64,000 bases of DNA from assembly GCF_000013985.1 (NCBI RefSeq), contig NC_008048.1:1302001-1366000 (forward strand), read 5' to 3'. The translations under genes were made by a program, and so were the position numbers. The notes beneath the pieces were generated by a model. The model saw only the letters and a program-made list of their open reading frames with translations. It was not told where the DNA came from and ran no database searches. This document shows positions 35,201-45,012 of this stretch, piece by piece (position 1 is the stretch's first letter; every line of letters begins with the position of its first letter). This DNA is from Sphingopyxis alaskensis RB2256. Lineage in GTDB: Bacteria; Pseudomonadota; Alphaproteobacteria; Sphingomonadales; Sphingomonadaceae.

Positions 35201-35758
35201 GTGCAGCCCGACGCCGAATCGCGCCTCATCGCGCGTGATGACCTCGCCGCGAGCGTGCTCGCCCAGAATCGCGCGGCCGGGCGCAAGATCGCGGTCGCCG
35301 AAAGCTGTACCGGCGGCATGGTGGCCGCGGCGCTCACCGACATTGCAGGATGTTCGGACGTTTTTTCCGCCGGTTTCGTCACCTATTCGGCCGATGCCAA
35401 GAAAAGACAGCTCGACGTCAGCAGCGAGATTCTCGAAACATTCGGCGAAGTCTCGCTGGCGACCGCCTGGGCGATGGCGGCCGGGGCGCTGGCGAACAGC
35501 GACGCCGATGTCGCGGTCGCGATCACGGGGATAGCCGGGCCCAGCGGCGGCTCCGAAAAGAAGCCGGTGGGCCTCGTCGTCTTCGCGCGCGCGCTCCGCG
35601 GGCAGGATCCCGACGATTATTTCACCCAGCGCATCCAGTTTGAATCGACCGACCGCGGAGCGATCCGCCATGCGGCAACCTTGTTTGCGCTCGAGCTGCT
35701 TCAGCCCGAAAAGGACGCGCTGCGTCCTTCGGAGGATGTCGCGCTCCCCGCACCGTAA
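35201..35758 (+). CDS. pncC: CinA C-terminal-type nicotinamide-nucleotide amidase (PncC)
   Basis: A 185-residue stand-alone CinA C-terminal domain, which deamidates NMN to nicotinate mononucleotide for NAD recycling. Motifs: VAESCTGGMVAAALTDIAG with the Ser-x-x-Gly-Gly site, GFVTYSADAKKRQL, and AITGIAGPSGGSEKKPVGLV. GTG 35201 is chosen because it is just after the ispDF stop; a TTG at 35168 inside ispDF is the alternative. Its last 58 bp overlap the 3' end of ratA on the opposite strand. Confidence 0.5.
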   Translation: MQPDAESRLIARDDLAASVLAQNRAAGRKIAVAESCTGGMVAAALTDIAGCSDVFSAGFVTYSADAKKRQLDVSSEILETFGEVSLATAWAMAAGALANSDADVAVAITGIAGPSGGSEKKPVGLVVFARALRGQDPDDYFTQRIQFESTDRGAIRHAATLFALELLQPEKDALRPSEDVALPAP

Positions 35759-36180
35759 AGTTCGTCGGCGCGTGCCTCGAACGCCGCGATCATCTTTCGG
35801 AGCGCCTTGTCGAACATCTGTCCGGCGAGCGCCTCGAACATCCGGTTGCGGAACGAGAAATCGACCATGAAGTCGACGCGGCAGCCGCCGCCCGCGGCGG
35901 GCTGGAAATGCCATTCGTTGGAGAGATGCTTCATCGGGCCGTCGATATAGCTGACGATGACCTCGTGCGGTCGCTGCTTGTGGACGCGGCACGAAAAGCT
36001 CTCGCGCAGCCCCTTGAAGCCGACGATCATGTCGGCGACCGACTCATGCTCGCTGTCGCTGCGGATGCGGAGCGCAATGACCCACGGCAGGAACTCGGGA
36101 TAGCGTGCGATATCGGTCACCAGCGCGAACATCTGTTCGGCGCTGTACGGCAGATCGCGCGTTTCGTGGTGCCTTGGCAA
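35701..36180 (-). CDS. ratA: RatA/COQ10-type START-domain protein
   Basis: A 159-residue protein of the polyketide cyclase/START superfamily (COQ10 group). It begins PRHHETRDLPYSAEQMFALV, the usual start of this family, and continues YPEFLPWVIALRI, IDGPMKHLSNEWHF and FMVDFSFRNRMFEALA. Homologues bind ubiquinone or its precursors (COQ10) or affect ribosome subunit joining (RatA). The family-matching start is TTG 36180, eight bases after the lipA stop; the longer frame to 36258 overlaps lipA. Function in respiration is plausible but not shown. Confidence 0.5.
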   Translation of the reverse strand: MPRHHETRDLPYSAEQMFALVTDIARYPEFLPWVIALRIRSDSEHESVADMIVGFKGLRESFSCRVHKQRPHEVIVSYIDGPMKHLSNEWHFQPAAGGGCRVDFMVDFSFRNRMFEALAGQMFDKALRKMIAAFEARADELYGAGSATSSEGRSASFSG

Positions 36181-36187
36181 GCGACGC

Positions 36188-37123
36188 TCAGTCGGCGCGG
36201 ACGCGCGCGAGCTGCGCCTCGCGCGCCGCGCGCATATGTTCGAAATCGTCGCCCGCATGATAGCTGGAGCGCGTCAGCGGCGATGACGCCACCTGCAGGA
36301 AACCCTTGGCGCGCGCGATCTGCGCATAGGCGTCGAACGCCTGCGGGGTGACGAAGTCGATCACCTTGGCGTGTTTCGGCGTCGGTTGCAGATATTGGCC
36401 CATCGTCATGAAATCGATGTCGGCGCTGCGCATGTCGTCCATCACCTGATGCACCTCCATCCGCTCCTCACCGAGCCCGAGCATGATGCCTGACTTGGTG
36501 AAGATCGACGGGTCGCGCCGCTTGACGCTTTCGAGCAGGCGGAGCGACGCATAATAGCGCGCGCCGGGACGGATCGTCGGATAGAGCCGCGGCACGGTTT
36601 CGAGGTTGTGGTTATAGACGTCGGGGCGCGCATCGACGATCGCGGCGACCGCGCTTTCGGGTTTGTTGCGAAAGTCCGGGGTCAGTATCTCGATCGTCGT
36701 CTGCGGCGTTTCGCGGCGCAGCGCGTTGATGACCTTGACGAACTGACTCGCGCCGCCGTCGGGCAGGTCGTCGCGGTCGACCGAGGTGATGACGATGTGG
36801 CTGAGTCCCATCTTCGCCGCAGCGATCGCCGTATGTTCCGGTTCGAGCAGGTCGACGGGGCGCGGCATGCCGGTCTTGACGTTGCAGAAAGCGCAGGCGC
36901 GCGTGCAGGTGTCGCCAAGGATCATCACCGTCGCGTGCTTCTTGGTCCAGCACTCGCCGATGTTCGGGCACGCCGCTTCCTCGCACACGGTGTGCAGGTT
37001 CAGCTCGCGCATCAGCTTGCGCGTTTCGGCATAGCCGGGGCTGGTCGGTGCCTTGACGCGGATCCAGTCGGGCTTGCGCGCGCGCTGGCTGGGCGAGGCG
37101 GCGGGGGATGCAGGAGCGTTCAT
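36188..37123 (-). CDS. lipA: Lipoyl synthase
   Basis: A radical SAM enzyme of 311 residues that inserts two sulfurs into octanoyl-protein to form lipoate. The radical SAM cluster motif is [13 protein letters not shown] (C-x3-C-x2-C) and the auxiliary cluster cysteines are in [15 protein letters not shown]-terminal as required. A conserved C-terminal R-S-S-Y-H motif ([14 protein letters not shown]) is present. ATG 37123 is preferred; a codon three earlier at 37132 is possible. The lipA-ratA order with the START protein is common in alphaproteobacteria. Confidence 0.5.
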   Translation of the reverse strand: MNAPASPAASPSQRARKPDWIRVKAPTSPGYAETRKLMRELNLHTVCEEAACPNIGECWTKKHATVMILGDTCTRACAFCNVKTGMPRPVDLLEPEHTAIAAAKMGLSHIVITSVDRDDLPDGGASQFVKVINALRRETPQTTIEILTPDFRNKPESAVAAIVDARPDVYNHNLETVPRLYPTIRPGARYYASLRLLESVKRRDPSIFTKSGIMLGLGEERMEVHQVMDDMRSADIDFMTMGQYLQPTPKHAKVIDFVTPQAFDAYAQIARAKGFLQVASSPLTRSSYHAGDDFEHMRAAREAQLARVRAD

Positions 37124-37185
37124 CGCGCCCACATAGTCGCCTATGCCCCTCTTCTCAACCTCTCTACCTATGCTATGGGGCCGCC

Positions 37186-37827
37186 ATGACTCACTTTGCC
37201 GACATGATCGAGGGCTATCGCCGTTTCCGTAATGGCGGGTGGCAGGAACAGCGCGATCGCTGGAACGAACTGGCCGAGGGACAATCGCCCAAGGTGATGG
37301 TGATCGCCTGTTCCGACAGCCGCGTCGAACCGTCGCAGATTTTCGATACCAGTCCGGGCGAAATCTTCGTCGTGCGCAATGTCGCCGCGCTGGTGCCGCC
37401 GTTCGAAACGACGCCCGGACGTCACGGAGTCTCGGCGGCGCTGGAGTTCGCCGTGCAGTTCCTGAAGGTCGAGGAAATCGTCGTCATGGGCCATGGCCTG
37501 TGCGGCGGCTGCCACGCCGCGCTCCACAAATCGATGGAAGGCGCCGAGCCCGGCCGTGGCGGCTTCATCGCCGACTGGATCGCGCTGCTCGACGACGCAA
37601 GCGACGAGGTGCGCGCGGGCCATTCCGACCTCGACAGCCGCGATGCGGGCCGCGCGATGGAAATGGCGGCGGTGCGCGTCAGCCTCGCGAATCTGCGGAC
37701 CTTCCCGTGCATTCAGGAGAAGGAAGCGCGCGGGACGCTGAAACTGCGCGGTGCCTTTTTCGCGATCAGCGACGGCATTCTGCATGTTCTGGACGACGCA
37801 AGCGGCGAGTTTCGTCCGGCGACATGA
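37186..37827 (+). CDS. can: Beta-class carbonic anhydrase
   Basis: A 213-residue cytoplasmic zinc enzyme interconverting CO2 and bicarbonate. Zinc ligands are C42 and D44 in [14 protein letters not shown]103 and C106 in [13 protein letters not shown], giving the usual Cys2-His-Asp/Arg arrangement. ATG 37186 gives the normal length; the frame upstream to 37108 overlaps the lipA promoter region. It is divergent from lipA and convergent with the thioesterase, with a 4-bp gap. Confidence 0.5.
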   Translation: MTHFADMIEGYRRFRNGGWQEQRDRWNELAEGQSPKVMVIACSDSRVEPSQIFDTSPGEIFVVRNVAALVPPFETTPGRHGVSAALEFAVQFLKVEEIVVMGHGLCGGCHAALHKSMEGAEPGRGGFIADWIALLDDASDEVRAGHSDLDSRDAGRAMEMAAVRVSLANLRTFPCIQEKEARGTLKLRGAFFAISDGILHVLDDASGEFRPAT

Positions 37828-37831
37828 CGGG

Positions 37832-38275
37832 TCAGGGAATCGCGTAGGTCACATTCGCCTGCCCGACCGGCTTTAGCGGATCGTCGGTCCATATCCGCAC
37901 GTCCATGACCGCGAGCCGTTTGCCGAGGCGCAGCATTTGTGCGTCGGCGAACAGTGAGCCGGGACGGCACGGGCGCAGAAACTGGTAGTTGAGCGCGCTT
38001 GTCACCGCCATCGCGACGGGCCCGATGTGGGCCAGCACCAGCGCATATGCCGCCATGTCGGCAAAACCCATCTGCGTCGGCCCCGAAATCAGCCCGCCGG
38101 GACGGAGCGCCTTGTCGCTCGGGTCCATCCGCGCCTGCACATGGCCCGGCGCTGCCGAAACCACATAGCCGCGCGATCCCGGCTCCGACTGGGGAAAGGC
38201 CTCTGCCATGAAGGTGTTGAGCGCATCCGCGTCCATGCGGATCACGCTCGACGAGATGCCTTCTCCCTCTCCCAT
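37832..38275 (-). CDS. PaaI-type hotdog-fold thioesterase
   Basis: A 147-residue acyl-CoA thioesterase-like protein. It has the hotdog signature with LRPGGLISGPTQMGFADMAA, where the Gly-rich loop and the acidic residue lie at the active site, and a central strand ALNYQFLRPCRPGSLFADAQ. Family members hydrolyse phenylacetyl-CoA, long-chain acyl-CoA or related thioesters; the substrate here is unknown. It is five bases upstream of ettA on the same strand, which is a conserved neighbour in sphingomonads as far as I recall but functionally unexplained. Confidence 0.5.
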   Translation of the reverse strand: MGEGEGISSSVIRMDADALNTFMAEAFPQSEPGSRGYVVSAAPGHVQARMDPSDKALRPGGLISGPTQMGFADMAAYALVLAHIGPVAMAVTSALNYQFLRPCRPGSLFADAQMLRLGKRLAVMDVRIWTDDPLKPVGQANVTYAIP

Positions 38276-38280
38276 ATGGC

Positions 38281-39960
<1,680 letters not shown>

Positions 39961-40398
39961 GAAATGCTCCGGTAATGGCTGGGCCGCATTGGCGGCCGGG
40001 AGAGTTGCGCGCCGGTTAGCGAATGGGCGCCGCCTTGGCAATCGGCGCGGACCCGTCGCGATGCTTCCGCAAGCAAGCCGGGCCTGGTGTCGGACCGGGC
40101 GAGCTGCCACAAGATGAGACAGATTGCACGGGGCGACCGGCGTGATACGGCAACATCGTTGCTGCTTTCCACCCTGTCCATGGGCGAGATCTGCCTCGTT
40201 ACACGCGGATTCTGTGATTCTATCGGCCCGGCGGATGATTGCCGGTCGCGCTTTGTTTCCGCGAAGTGACACAAATCCGCCCCGCGGGCCCATCTCAATT
40301 ATTTTTGTTGACGATTCACACGGAACGACTAAATCCCGCCGCTCGCGATATGGGAAAGTCTCTCATCGCGGAAAGGCATTTTAGGGAGCCCACACATC
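39961..40398. other. 438-bp divergent intergenic region between ettA and the lipoprotein gene
   Basis: No convincing gene. The left part must hold the ettA promoter on the minus strand. Near the right end are TTGACG and TAAATC boxes for the lipoprotein gene. The open frames here are short and unlike any family I know. Confidence 0.5.
40311..40338 (+). promoter_or_regulatory. Candidate promoter of the small lipoprotein gene
   Basis: TTGACG at 40311-40316 and TAAATC at 40333-40338 with a 16-base spacer, about 60 bp before the ATG, in the most AT-rich part of the region. The -10 match is weak. Confidence 0.5.
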
Positions 40399-40668
40399 AT
40401 GAAGAAGTTTGCTGCTATCGCTGTTGCTGCCAGCATGTTCGCCCTCGCCGCTTGCGGTGAAAAGGCTGCTGAAGAAGCCACCACCGAAGCTCCGGCTGCT
40501 GAAGCGGTCGCCGAAGAAGGCGCCGACGCCGCTGCTGCCGGTGCCGAAGCCGCCGCCGAAGGCGCTGAAGCCGCGGCTGCCGGTGCCGAAGCTGCTGCTC
40601 CGGCCGACGCCGCTGCTGCTCCGGCTGCGGACGCTGCTGCTGCCGCTCCGGCCGAAGAAGCCAAGTAA
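40399..40668 (+). CDS. Small alanine/glutamate-rich lipoprotein, 89 residues
   Basis: ATG 40399 starts a lipoprotein signal ([20 protein letters not shown]) with the lipidated Cys at 19. The rest is almost wholly Ala, Glu, Asp, Gly and Pro, with repeats of the form GAEAAAxGAEAAA and then PADAAAAP. Such a segment has no folded core; it may be an extended acidic helix or a flexible linker on the membrane surface. It has its own promoter-like boxes and is followed by a strong terminator, so it looks like a highly expressed single gene. Function unknown. Very low-complexity composition makes homologue assignment by eye unsafe. Confidence 0.5.
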   Translation: MKKFAAIAVAASMFALAACGEKAAEEATTEAPAAEAVAEEGADAAAAGAEAAAEGAEAAAAGAEAAAPADAAAAPAADAAAAAPAEEAK

Positions 40669-40707
40669 GTCACAGCCCTTTCGGGGCATTGACCGAAACG
40701 GAAAATG

Positions 40708-40740
40708 GGCGGCCTTCCCACCGGAAGGCCGCCTTTTTCT
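40708..40740 (+). terminator. Intrinsic terminator after the lipoprotein gene
   Basis: GGCGGCCTTCC 40708-40718 pairs with GGAAGGCCGCC 40723-40733 around CACC, followed by TTTTTCT. Perfect 11-bp stem. Confidence 0.5.
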
Positions 40741-40804
40741 TTGCCCGCGATGCGCATGGGATGGACTTGCCGTCGCCGCATGTCTAAGGCGCGGGTCCGG
40801 TCGT

Positions 40805-40884
<80 letters not shown>

Positions 40885-40898
40885 CCCTCATCCCGCGC

Positions 40899-41456
40899 TC
40901 AACCGGCCGACGTCGCGATCAGTCGCGCGTAGAAATCGATCATCCGGCGGAAGCTGTCGATCGCCATATGCTCGTTCGGTCCGTGGATCATCGCCGTTTC
41001 CTTGATCGTGACGTGCATTGGCATGAAGCGGTAACATCCTCCGAAACCGGCCCCATGCTGCGGCTGTCGGTCGCCCCGACGACGAGGAAGGGCGCAACGA
41101 CGGCGTCGGGTGCGTCGGCGCGAGCCGCAGCGACGACGTATCTCCAGCCTTGCGACGTGGTCGGCGGCACGCGCGACGGTTCATTCCGCGGCCGCCTCCT
41201 GATGGGAGATGGAGCGAATCCGCACCACCGCTCCAAGGTTGGCCACCGCTGCATCCAGATCATAAGCCGGCACGGGGGCGAGTCGGATGTCGCGGCCGTC
41301 GGCAATGACGGCCGGTGCAAAGGTCGCGGTGCGGATCGCCGCTGTCGCTGCGGCGATCGTTATAACCGTCAGCCGCCGACAAGAATCGTTCGACGCCCTC
41401 CCATATCCGCTCTCCCTTCGCCGACGCAGTGGACCGGCATCGCGCGGGATATCCAA
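40899..41456 (-). pseudogene. Decayed M20-family peptidase (PM20D1/carboxypeptidase-like)
   Basis: The minus strand begins with a recognisable N-terminus: RTATFAPAVIADGRDIRLAP, then a P-x-Y-D-L segment and VVRIRSISHQEAAAE, followed by a stop at about 41181. Further downstream a different frame gives APFLVVGATDSR, the late M20 metal-binding region, and a third frame gives the true C-terminus HVTIKETAMIHGPNEHMAID and MIDFYARLIATSAG, ending at 40899. The roughly 350 residues between are gone. So at least one large internal deletion and two frameshifts occurred. The normal protein would be about 480 residues. It sits between two tRNA genes. Confidence 0.5.
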
Positions 41457-41473
41457 CGGACACAGGCGGAGAA

Positions 41474-41549
41474 TGGTGGGCCCGGCAGGACTCGAACCCG
41501 CAACCTAGCCGTTATGAGCGGCCAGCTCTAACCATTGAGCTACAGGCCC
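41474..41549 (-). tRNA. tRNA with CAU anticodon (Ile2 or elongator Met)
   Basis: Minus strand: acceptor GGGCCTG with CGGGCCC (one G-U type pair), D arm AGCTCAATGGTTAGAGC, anticodon loop CTCATAA, T arm GCGGGTTCGAGTCCTGC and an encoded CCA at 41474-41476. It lacks the three G-C pairs in the anticodon stem that mark the initiator tRNA. I favour the lysidine-modified tRNA-Ile2, but elongator Met cannot be excluded by eye. Confidence 0.5.
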
Positions 41550-41618
41550 CCCTTTGCAACCCGCCGGGGGATGTGTGGGCGATAGCGGAGCCCGCGCGGC
41601 ATTGGCAAGCACCAAGGC

Positions 41619-42641
41619 TCAGCCGACGGCCTTCCGTTCCGCCATCGCCATGATTTCTGAAGAACTCGTCGGCTCGACGCCGCGCCGCGCGAGATGATCG
41701 AGCACCTTGTCCCACCAGCGATAGAATTGGTCGAGGTCCGCCGCCGTTCGGACATAGGGCGTGTTGCCCGGCTGGAGCGATGGCGAGTGAAAAGAGAAAT
41801 TGAGCACCGGCAGCCGCGCCTCGACCGCAATGTCGATCGCCCGAATCGCGCGATCGACCGGGATGCCCTCGGGCGTCAGCGCGATGCGCTCGACAAGGCC
41901 GAGGCGCGCCAGCGCCGCCCCGGCCCGCGATCCGTTGCGTGCAATGCGATGATAGAGCGCTGGCCCCGCCCGGCCCAGCAGCCCGTCGAATACGGTCGTG
42001 ACCGGCATTTCGAGCACCGCGCCGGCGCCCGTCCGCACCCACCATGGGTGAAGCGGCGCGGCGCGATAATCGGGGCCGTGCCCGGCGCGATAATCGAAAC
42101 CCGACCGCACCGACGTGTCGCAGCAAAAGCCGAGTTCGGCCAGCATGGTCGCGCTTTCGGGGCCAAGGCCGTAGCGACCGGCGCGATAGACCGTGGGCGC
42201 GGTGCCATAGCGGTCACGGATCGCGTCGCGCAGCATCATCATTTTGGCGCGCTGGAGCGCGACCGGAAGATTGCCGGTATAGCTGTTGCGCGCGCTGACC
42301 TCTTCGTCGTGCGGCGGAGTCACCCAGGGATGCAGCTGCGCACCGATTTCGCAGCGGTCGGCGGCGCAGGCCGGCCCCAGGATATCGAACGCGCGTTCGT
42401 CAGCGATGACCGGCCAGTCGACCAGATAGATCGGCCGCACTGCGGCGCGCGCGAAATAATCCTGGCAGGCGGCGAGCGCGGGGATCGAACCCAGGCCAAA
42501 ACCCGTTCGGGCAAAGGCCGCGTCCCAGTCGAAATCCTCTTCGGTGTCGATCGTGACCCAGAAACGCGACCGCTCGCCATCGCCGAGCCGGATCAACTCG
42601 GACGCGGGTGGATATGCGAAAAAACTGCCCGCAGACTGCAC
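41619..42641 (-). CDS. Polysaccharide deacetylase-family protein (WalW-like)
   Basis: A 340-residue protein of the NodB-homology fold without a signal peptide. It has WVTIDTEEDFDW, the acidic D-x-E-x-D start, and a metal-binding-like GAQLHPWVTPPH, then YRAGRYGLGPESATMLAELG and a late NFSFHSPSLQPGNTPYV with a His. Members remove N-acetyl groups from sugars or act as relatives of unknown target; the WalW group occurs near surface polysaccharide genes. It lies 28 bp downstream of the histidine kinase on the same strand, so they may be cotranscribed. Active-site conservation is reasonable; substrate unknown. Confidence 0.5.
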   Translation of the reverse strand: MQSAGSFFAYPPASELIRLGDGERSRFWVTIDTEEDFDWDAAFARTGFGLGSIPALAACQDYFARAAVRPIYLVDWPVIADERAFDILGPACAADRCEIGAQLHPWVTPPHDEEVSARNSYTGNLPVALQRAKMMMLRDAIRDRYGTAPTVYRAGRYGLGPESATMLAELGFCCDTSVRSGFDYRAGHGPDYRAAPLHPWWVRTGAGAVLEMPVTTVFDGLLGRAGPALYHRIARNGSRAGAALARLGLVERIALTPEGIPVDRAIRAIDIAVEARLPVLNFSFHSPSLQPGNTPYVRTAADLDQFYRWWDKVLDHLARRGVEPTSSSEIMAMAERKAVG

Positions 42642-42669
42642 CTTGCCCCCTCGCCGTCCGGCGTGCGAC

Positions 42670-44307
42670 CTATTCGCCTTGCTGAAGCTCCCGTTCGGCT
42701 TCGGGCTTCGAGGTGACGGACGGCAGGTGCAAGGTCAAGGCGTTATGCCCGATATCGAGACGCCCCCCCGCCGCGCGGGCAAGGCTGTCGACGAGGCGGA
42801 GCGAAAAACCGAGGCTGAGCACGGCGGCTCCCGGCGCTTCGCCTTCGGGGCTGAACCCCGGATCGAGCAGGTCGGTGGCGGTGGCAAAGCGGATTGCCGC
42901 CGGGCGCACGATGCGAAGCTGGAGCATGTCGTCGTGCGGTGATTCGGTGACGAGTTGGCCGACCAGGATGCCGCCGGGCTCGCAGATATCGACCAGCGCG
43001 GTGAGCAGGCGTCCGATCATGCGCCTGACGTCGGCGTCATGGGCGCGCCCCAGAAAGGGTCCGGCACCCACCCGCGCGAGCGTCATCTCGATGCGCTGTT
43101 CAGCAAGCAGTGCCCCAAGATCGGCTTCGACCTGCTTCACTATGGCGCCGACGTCGACAATTTCGTCCGACGCCTGATCGGCGACCGCATGGCCGCGCCG
43201 CGCCGCGGTCTCGAGGTCGTCGATGATCGACTGCACCGAGGCTGCGTCGGCGACGATCGTTTCGGCCATGGCGCGATAGGACTGGCTGACCGGCCCGAAC
43301 ATCTGACCCGAGATGATCTGCGCAAAGCCCGATATGGCGTTGAGCGGACTGCGCAGTTCGTGAATGAGCTGGCGGATCGAATCGCCCGGATCCTCCTCCT
43401 GCGGTCGTCCATAGGGCATTTCATTCGGTTGCGGGCGCCGCGCGGTCCCGCGATAGCCGCGGAACTGTCCCGTCGCCGGGTCGAACCAGGGCAGCGCCGA
43501 GAAACGCCATTCACCGGCTTCGTCGGCCATGCCCTCCAGCCACATGCGCGCGCTGACGATCTCGGCGCGCTGGCGAAAGGCGCCCGCCGCGGCGGCGTCG
43601 GCGCCGGGCTCGCCGCCGAAAGCCGCATGAGCGATCGACAGGCCGATGACCGCGCCGCGCGTGACGCCATCGACCCAATGAATCACGCCGTCGGGTCCGG
43701 TTTCGAACTGGAAGGACCGCCGCGCCTTGCGCGCCGATGCAGGTTGGCCGCGGCGCGATTGATATTTGTCGATTCGGCGGACCAGTTCGCTGATCTGGCT
43801 GGGCGCGGCGCCGACGGTCTCATCGGTCGTCGATGACGGCATGGCTTCAGCCTCGACCACGGCGGCGGGTTGCGGCAGCGCCACCGACGCGGCACCGAGC
43901 GCCGCCAGCGCGCGTCCGACGCCGTCGGGCAGGTCACGACGTCCCGCCAGCACCGACCGTGCCATGGCATTGGTCGCGGGCAGCAGCGCTAGCCAGTCGG
44001 TCTCGCTCAATCGCACGTCGCGCAACATCGCGGCCGAAACGGCGGGCACGTCGTTGGCATAAAAGGCGACAAGCGGGGCAAAGCGCCCGTGTCGCGCGAG
44101 CGCGCGCGCGCAATCTCGCCGAACGGCCTCGGGAACATGCGGGCGCAGCACGGCGAGCGCATGCAGGCTGCGCCGAATATCATCTTCTGCCAGTTGATTG
44201 CCGCGCTGCGCCAGAATATCGGAGAGCTGCCGCCACGCCGTGACGCGCGTGCGCCGGTCGGCGGGTGCCTGGCGCAAGATGGTCGCGATCATCGAGTCAG
44301 CAGTCAC
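42670..44307 (-). CDS. Sensor histidine kinase with degenerate ATPase domain
   Basis: A 545-residue protein (GTG 44307, or ATG 44292). Residues 1 to about 145 are helical, like DUF2336-type repeats; a PAS-like region follows (about 205-290), then a HisKA helix with the phospho-acceptor H316 in IRQLIHELRSPLNAISGFAQ. The C-terminal part occupies the HATPase_c position but the N box lacks its Asn (MIGRLLTALVDI), there is no D-x-G-x-G box, and the last Gly box is only VLSLGFSLRLVDSLARA. It probably cannot bind ATP normally and may act as a phosphotransfer or scaffold protein. No membrane segment is seen. The upstream neighbour is divergent asnC. Confidence 0.5.
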   Translation of the reverse strand: MTADSMIATILRQAPADRRTRVTAWRQLSDILAQRGNQLAEDDIRRSLHALAVLRPHVPEAVRRDCARALARHGRFAPLVAFYANDVPAVSAAMLRDVRLSETDWLALLPATNAMARSVLAGRRDLPDGVGRALAALGAASVALPQPAAVVEAEAMPSSTTDETVGAAPSQISELVRRIDKYQSRRGQPASARKARRSFQFETGPDGVIHWVDGVTRGAVIGLSIAHAAFGGEPGADAAAAGAFRQRAEIVSARMWLEGMADEAGEWRFSALPWFDPATGQFRGYRGTARRPQPNEMPYGRPQEEDPGDSIRQLIHELRSPLNAISGFAQIISGQMFGPVSQSYRAMAETIVADAASVQSIIDDLETAARRGHAVADQASDEIVDVGAIVKQVEADLGALLAEQRIEMTLARVGAGPFLGRAHDADVRRMIGRLLTALVDICEPGGILVGQLVTESPHDDMLQLRIVRPAAIRFATATDLLDPGFSPEGEAPGAAVLSLGFSLRLVDSLARAAGGRLDIGHNALTLHLPSVTSKPEAERELQQGE

Positions 44308-44470
44308 GCAAAACCAGCCCCACAGTCATCGGTTATCCCATGCTTACCGGCTAGCGTGAATCATCCGGTCACGAAAGTGCCTTAACCATCCGCGTCACAT
44401 TGTGGGACAATTGCAATCGCCTGAAATATAATTATGGTGATCGCGATTTAGGAAAGCGGATGTTTCAACG

Positions 44471-44944
44471 ATGGCGAGTCAGAAATTCGATCAGATTGAT
44501 CTTCAGATACTGGGCGAATTGCAGAAAAACGGGCGCATGACGAATGTCGAACTTGCGCAGATGGTCGGGCTGACGGCCCCTCCCTGCCTGCGCCGTGTGC
44601 GCGCGCTGGAGGAAGCCGGGGTCATTCGCTCCTATCACGCGGACCTCGATGCCGCGAAGCTCGGTTATGGCATCACCGTCTTTGCGATGGTCAGCTTGCG
44701 CAGCCAGGCGGAAGCCGACCTGAAGGCGTTCGAAGATTATGTCGGCGGACTGCCCGAAGTGCGCGAATGCTATATGCTGAACGGCGAAATCGACTTTCTT
44801 TTGAAGGTCGTGGCCCGCGATTTGCAGAGTTTTCAATCCTTTCTGACCGCGCACCTCACCTCGGCGCCGAACGTCACCAGCGTCAAGACGTCGCTCACGA
44901 TCCGCACCGCGAAACAGCTGGCGGGCGTTCCGGTCGAAATCTGA
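44471..44944 (+). CDS. Lrp/AsnC-family transcriptional regulator
   Basis: A 157-residue regulator. The N-terminal winged helix-turn-helix is FDQIDLQILGELQKNGRMTN with ELAQMVGLTAPPCLRRVRAL; the C-terminal RAM (amino-acid binding) domain includes VRECYMLNGEIDFLLKVVAR. Such proteins form octamers and usually control amino acid metabolism genes in response to an amino acid. The AT-rich upstream region 44400-44460 likely contains its own binding sites. Target genes cannot be told from this window. Strong terminator follows. Confidence 0.5.
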   Translation: MASQKFDQIDLQILGELQKNGRMTNVELAQMVGLTAPPCLRRVRALEEAGVIRSYHADLDAAKLGYGITVFAMVSLRSQAEADLKAFEDYVGGLPEVRECYMLNGEIDFLLKVVARDLQSFQSFLTAHLTSAPNVTSVKTSLTIRTAKQLAGVPVEI

Positions 44945-44960
44945 TTCGCCAGGTCATCGA

Positions 44961-44996
44961 AAAGGGCGCCGTTCCTGGAACGGCGCCCTTTTTTCC
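44961..44996. terminator. Bidirectional terminator between asnC-type gene and TPR gene
   Basis: AAAGGGCGCCGTTC 44961-44974 pairs with GAACGGCGCCCTTT 44978-44991 around CTG, flanked by A- and T-tracts, so it can stop transcription in both directions between these convergent genes. Confidence 0.5.
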
Positions 44997-45012
44997 GGAA
45001 TATGCGCTTCGG

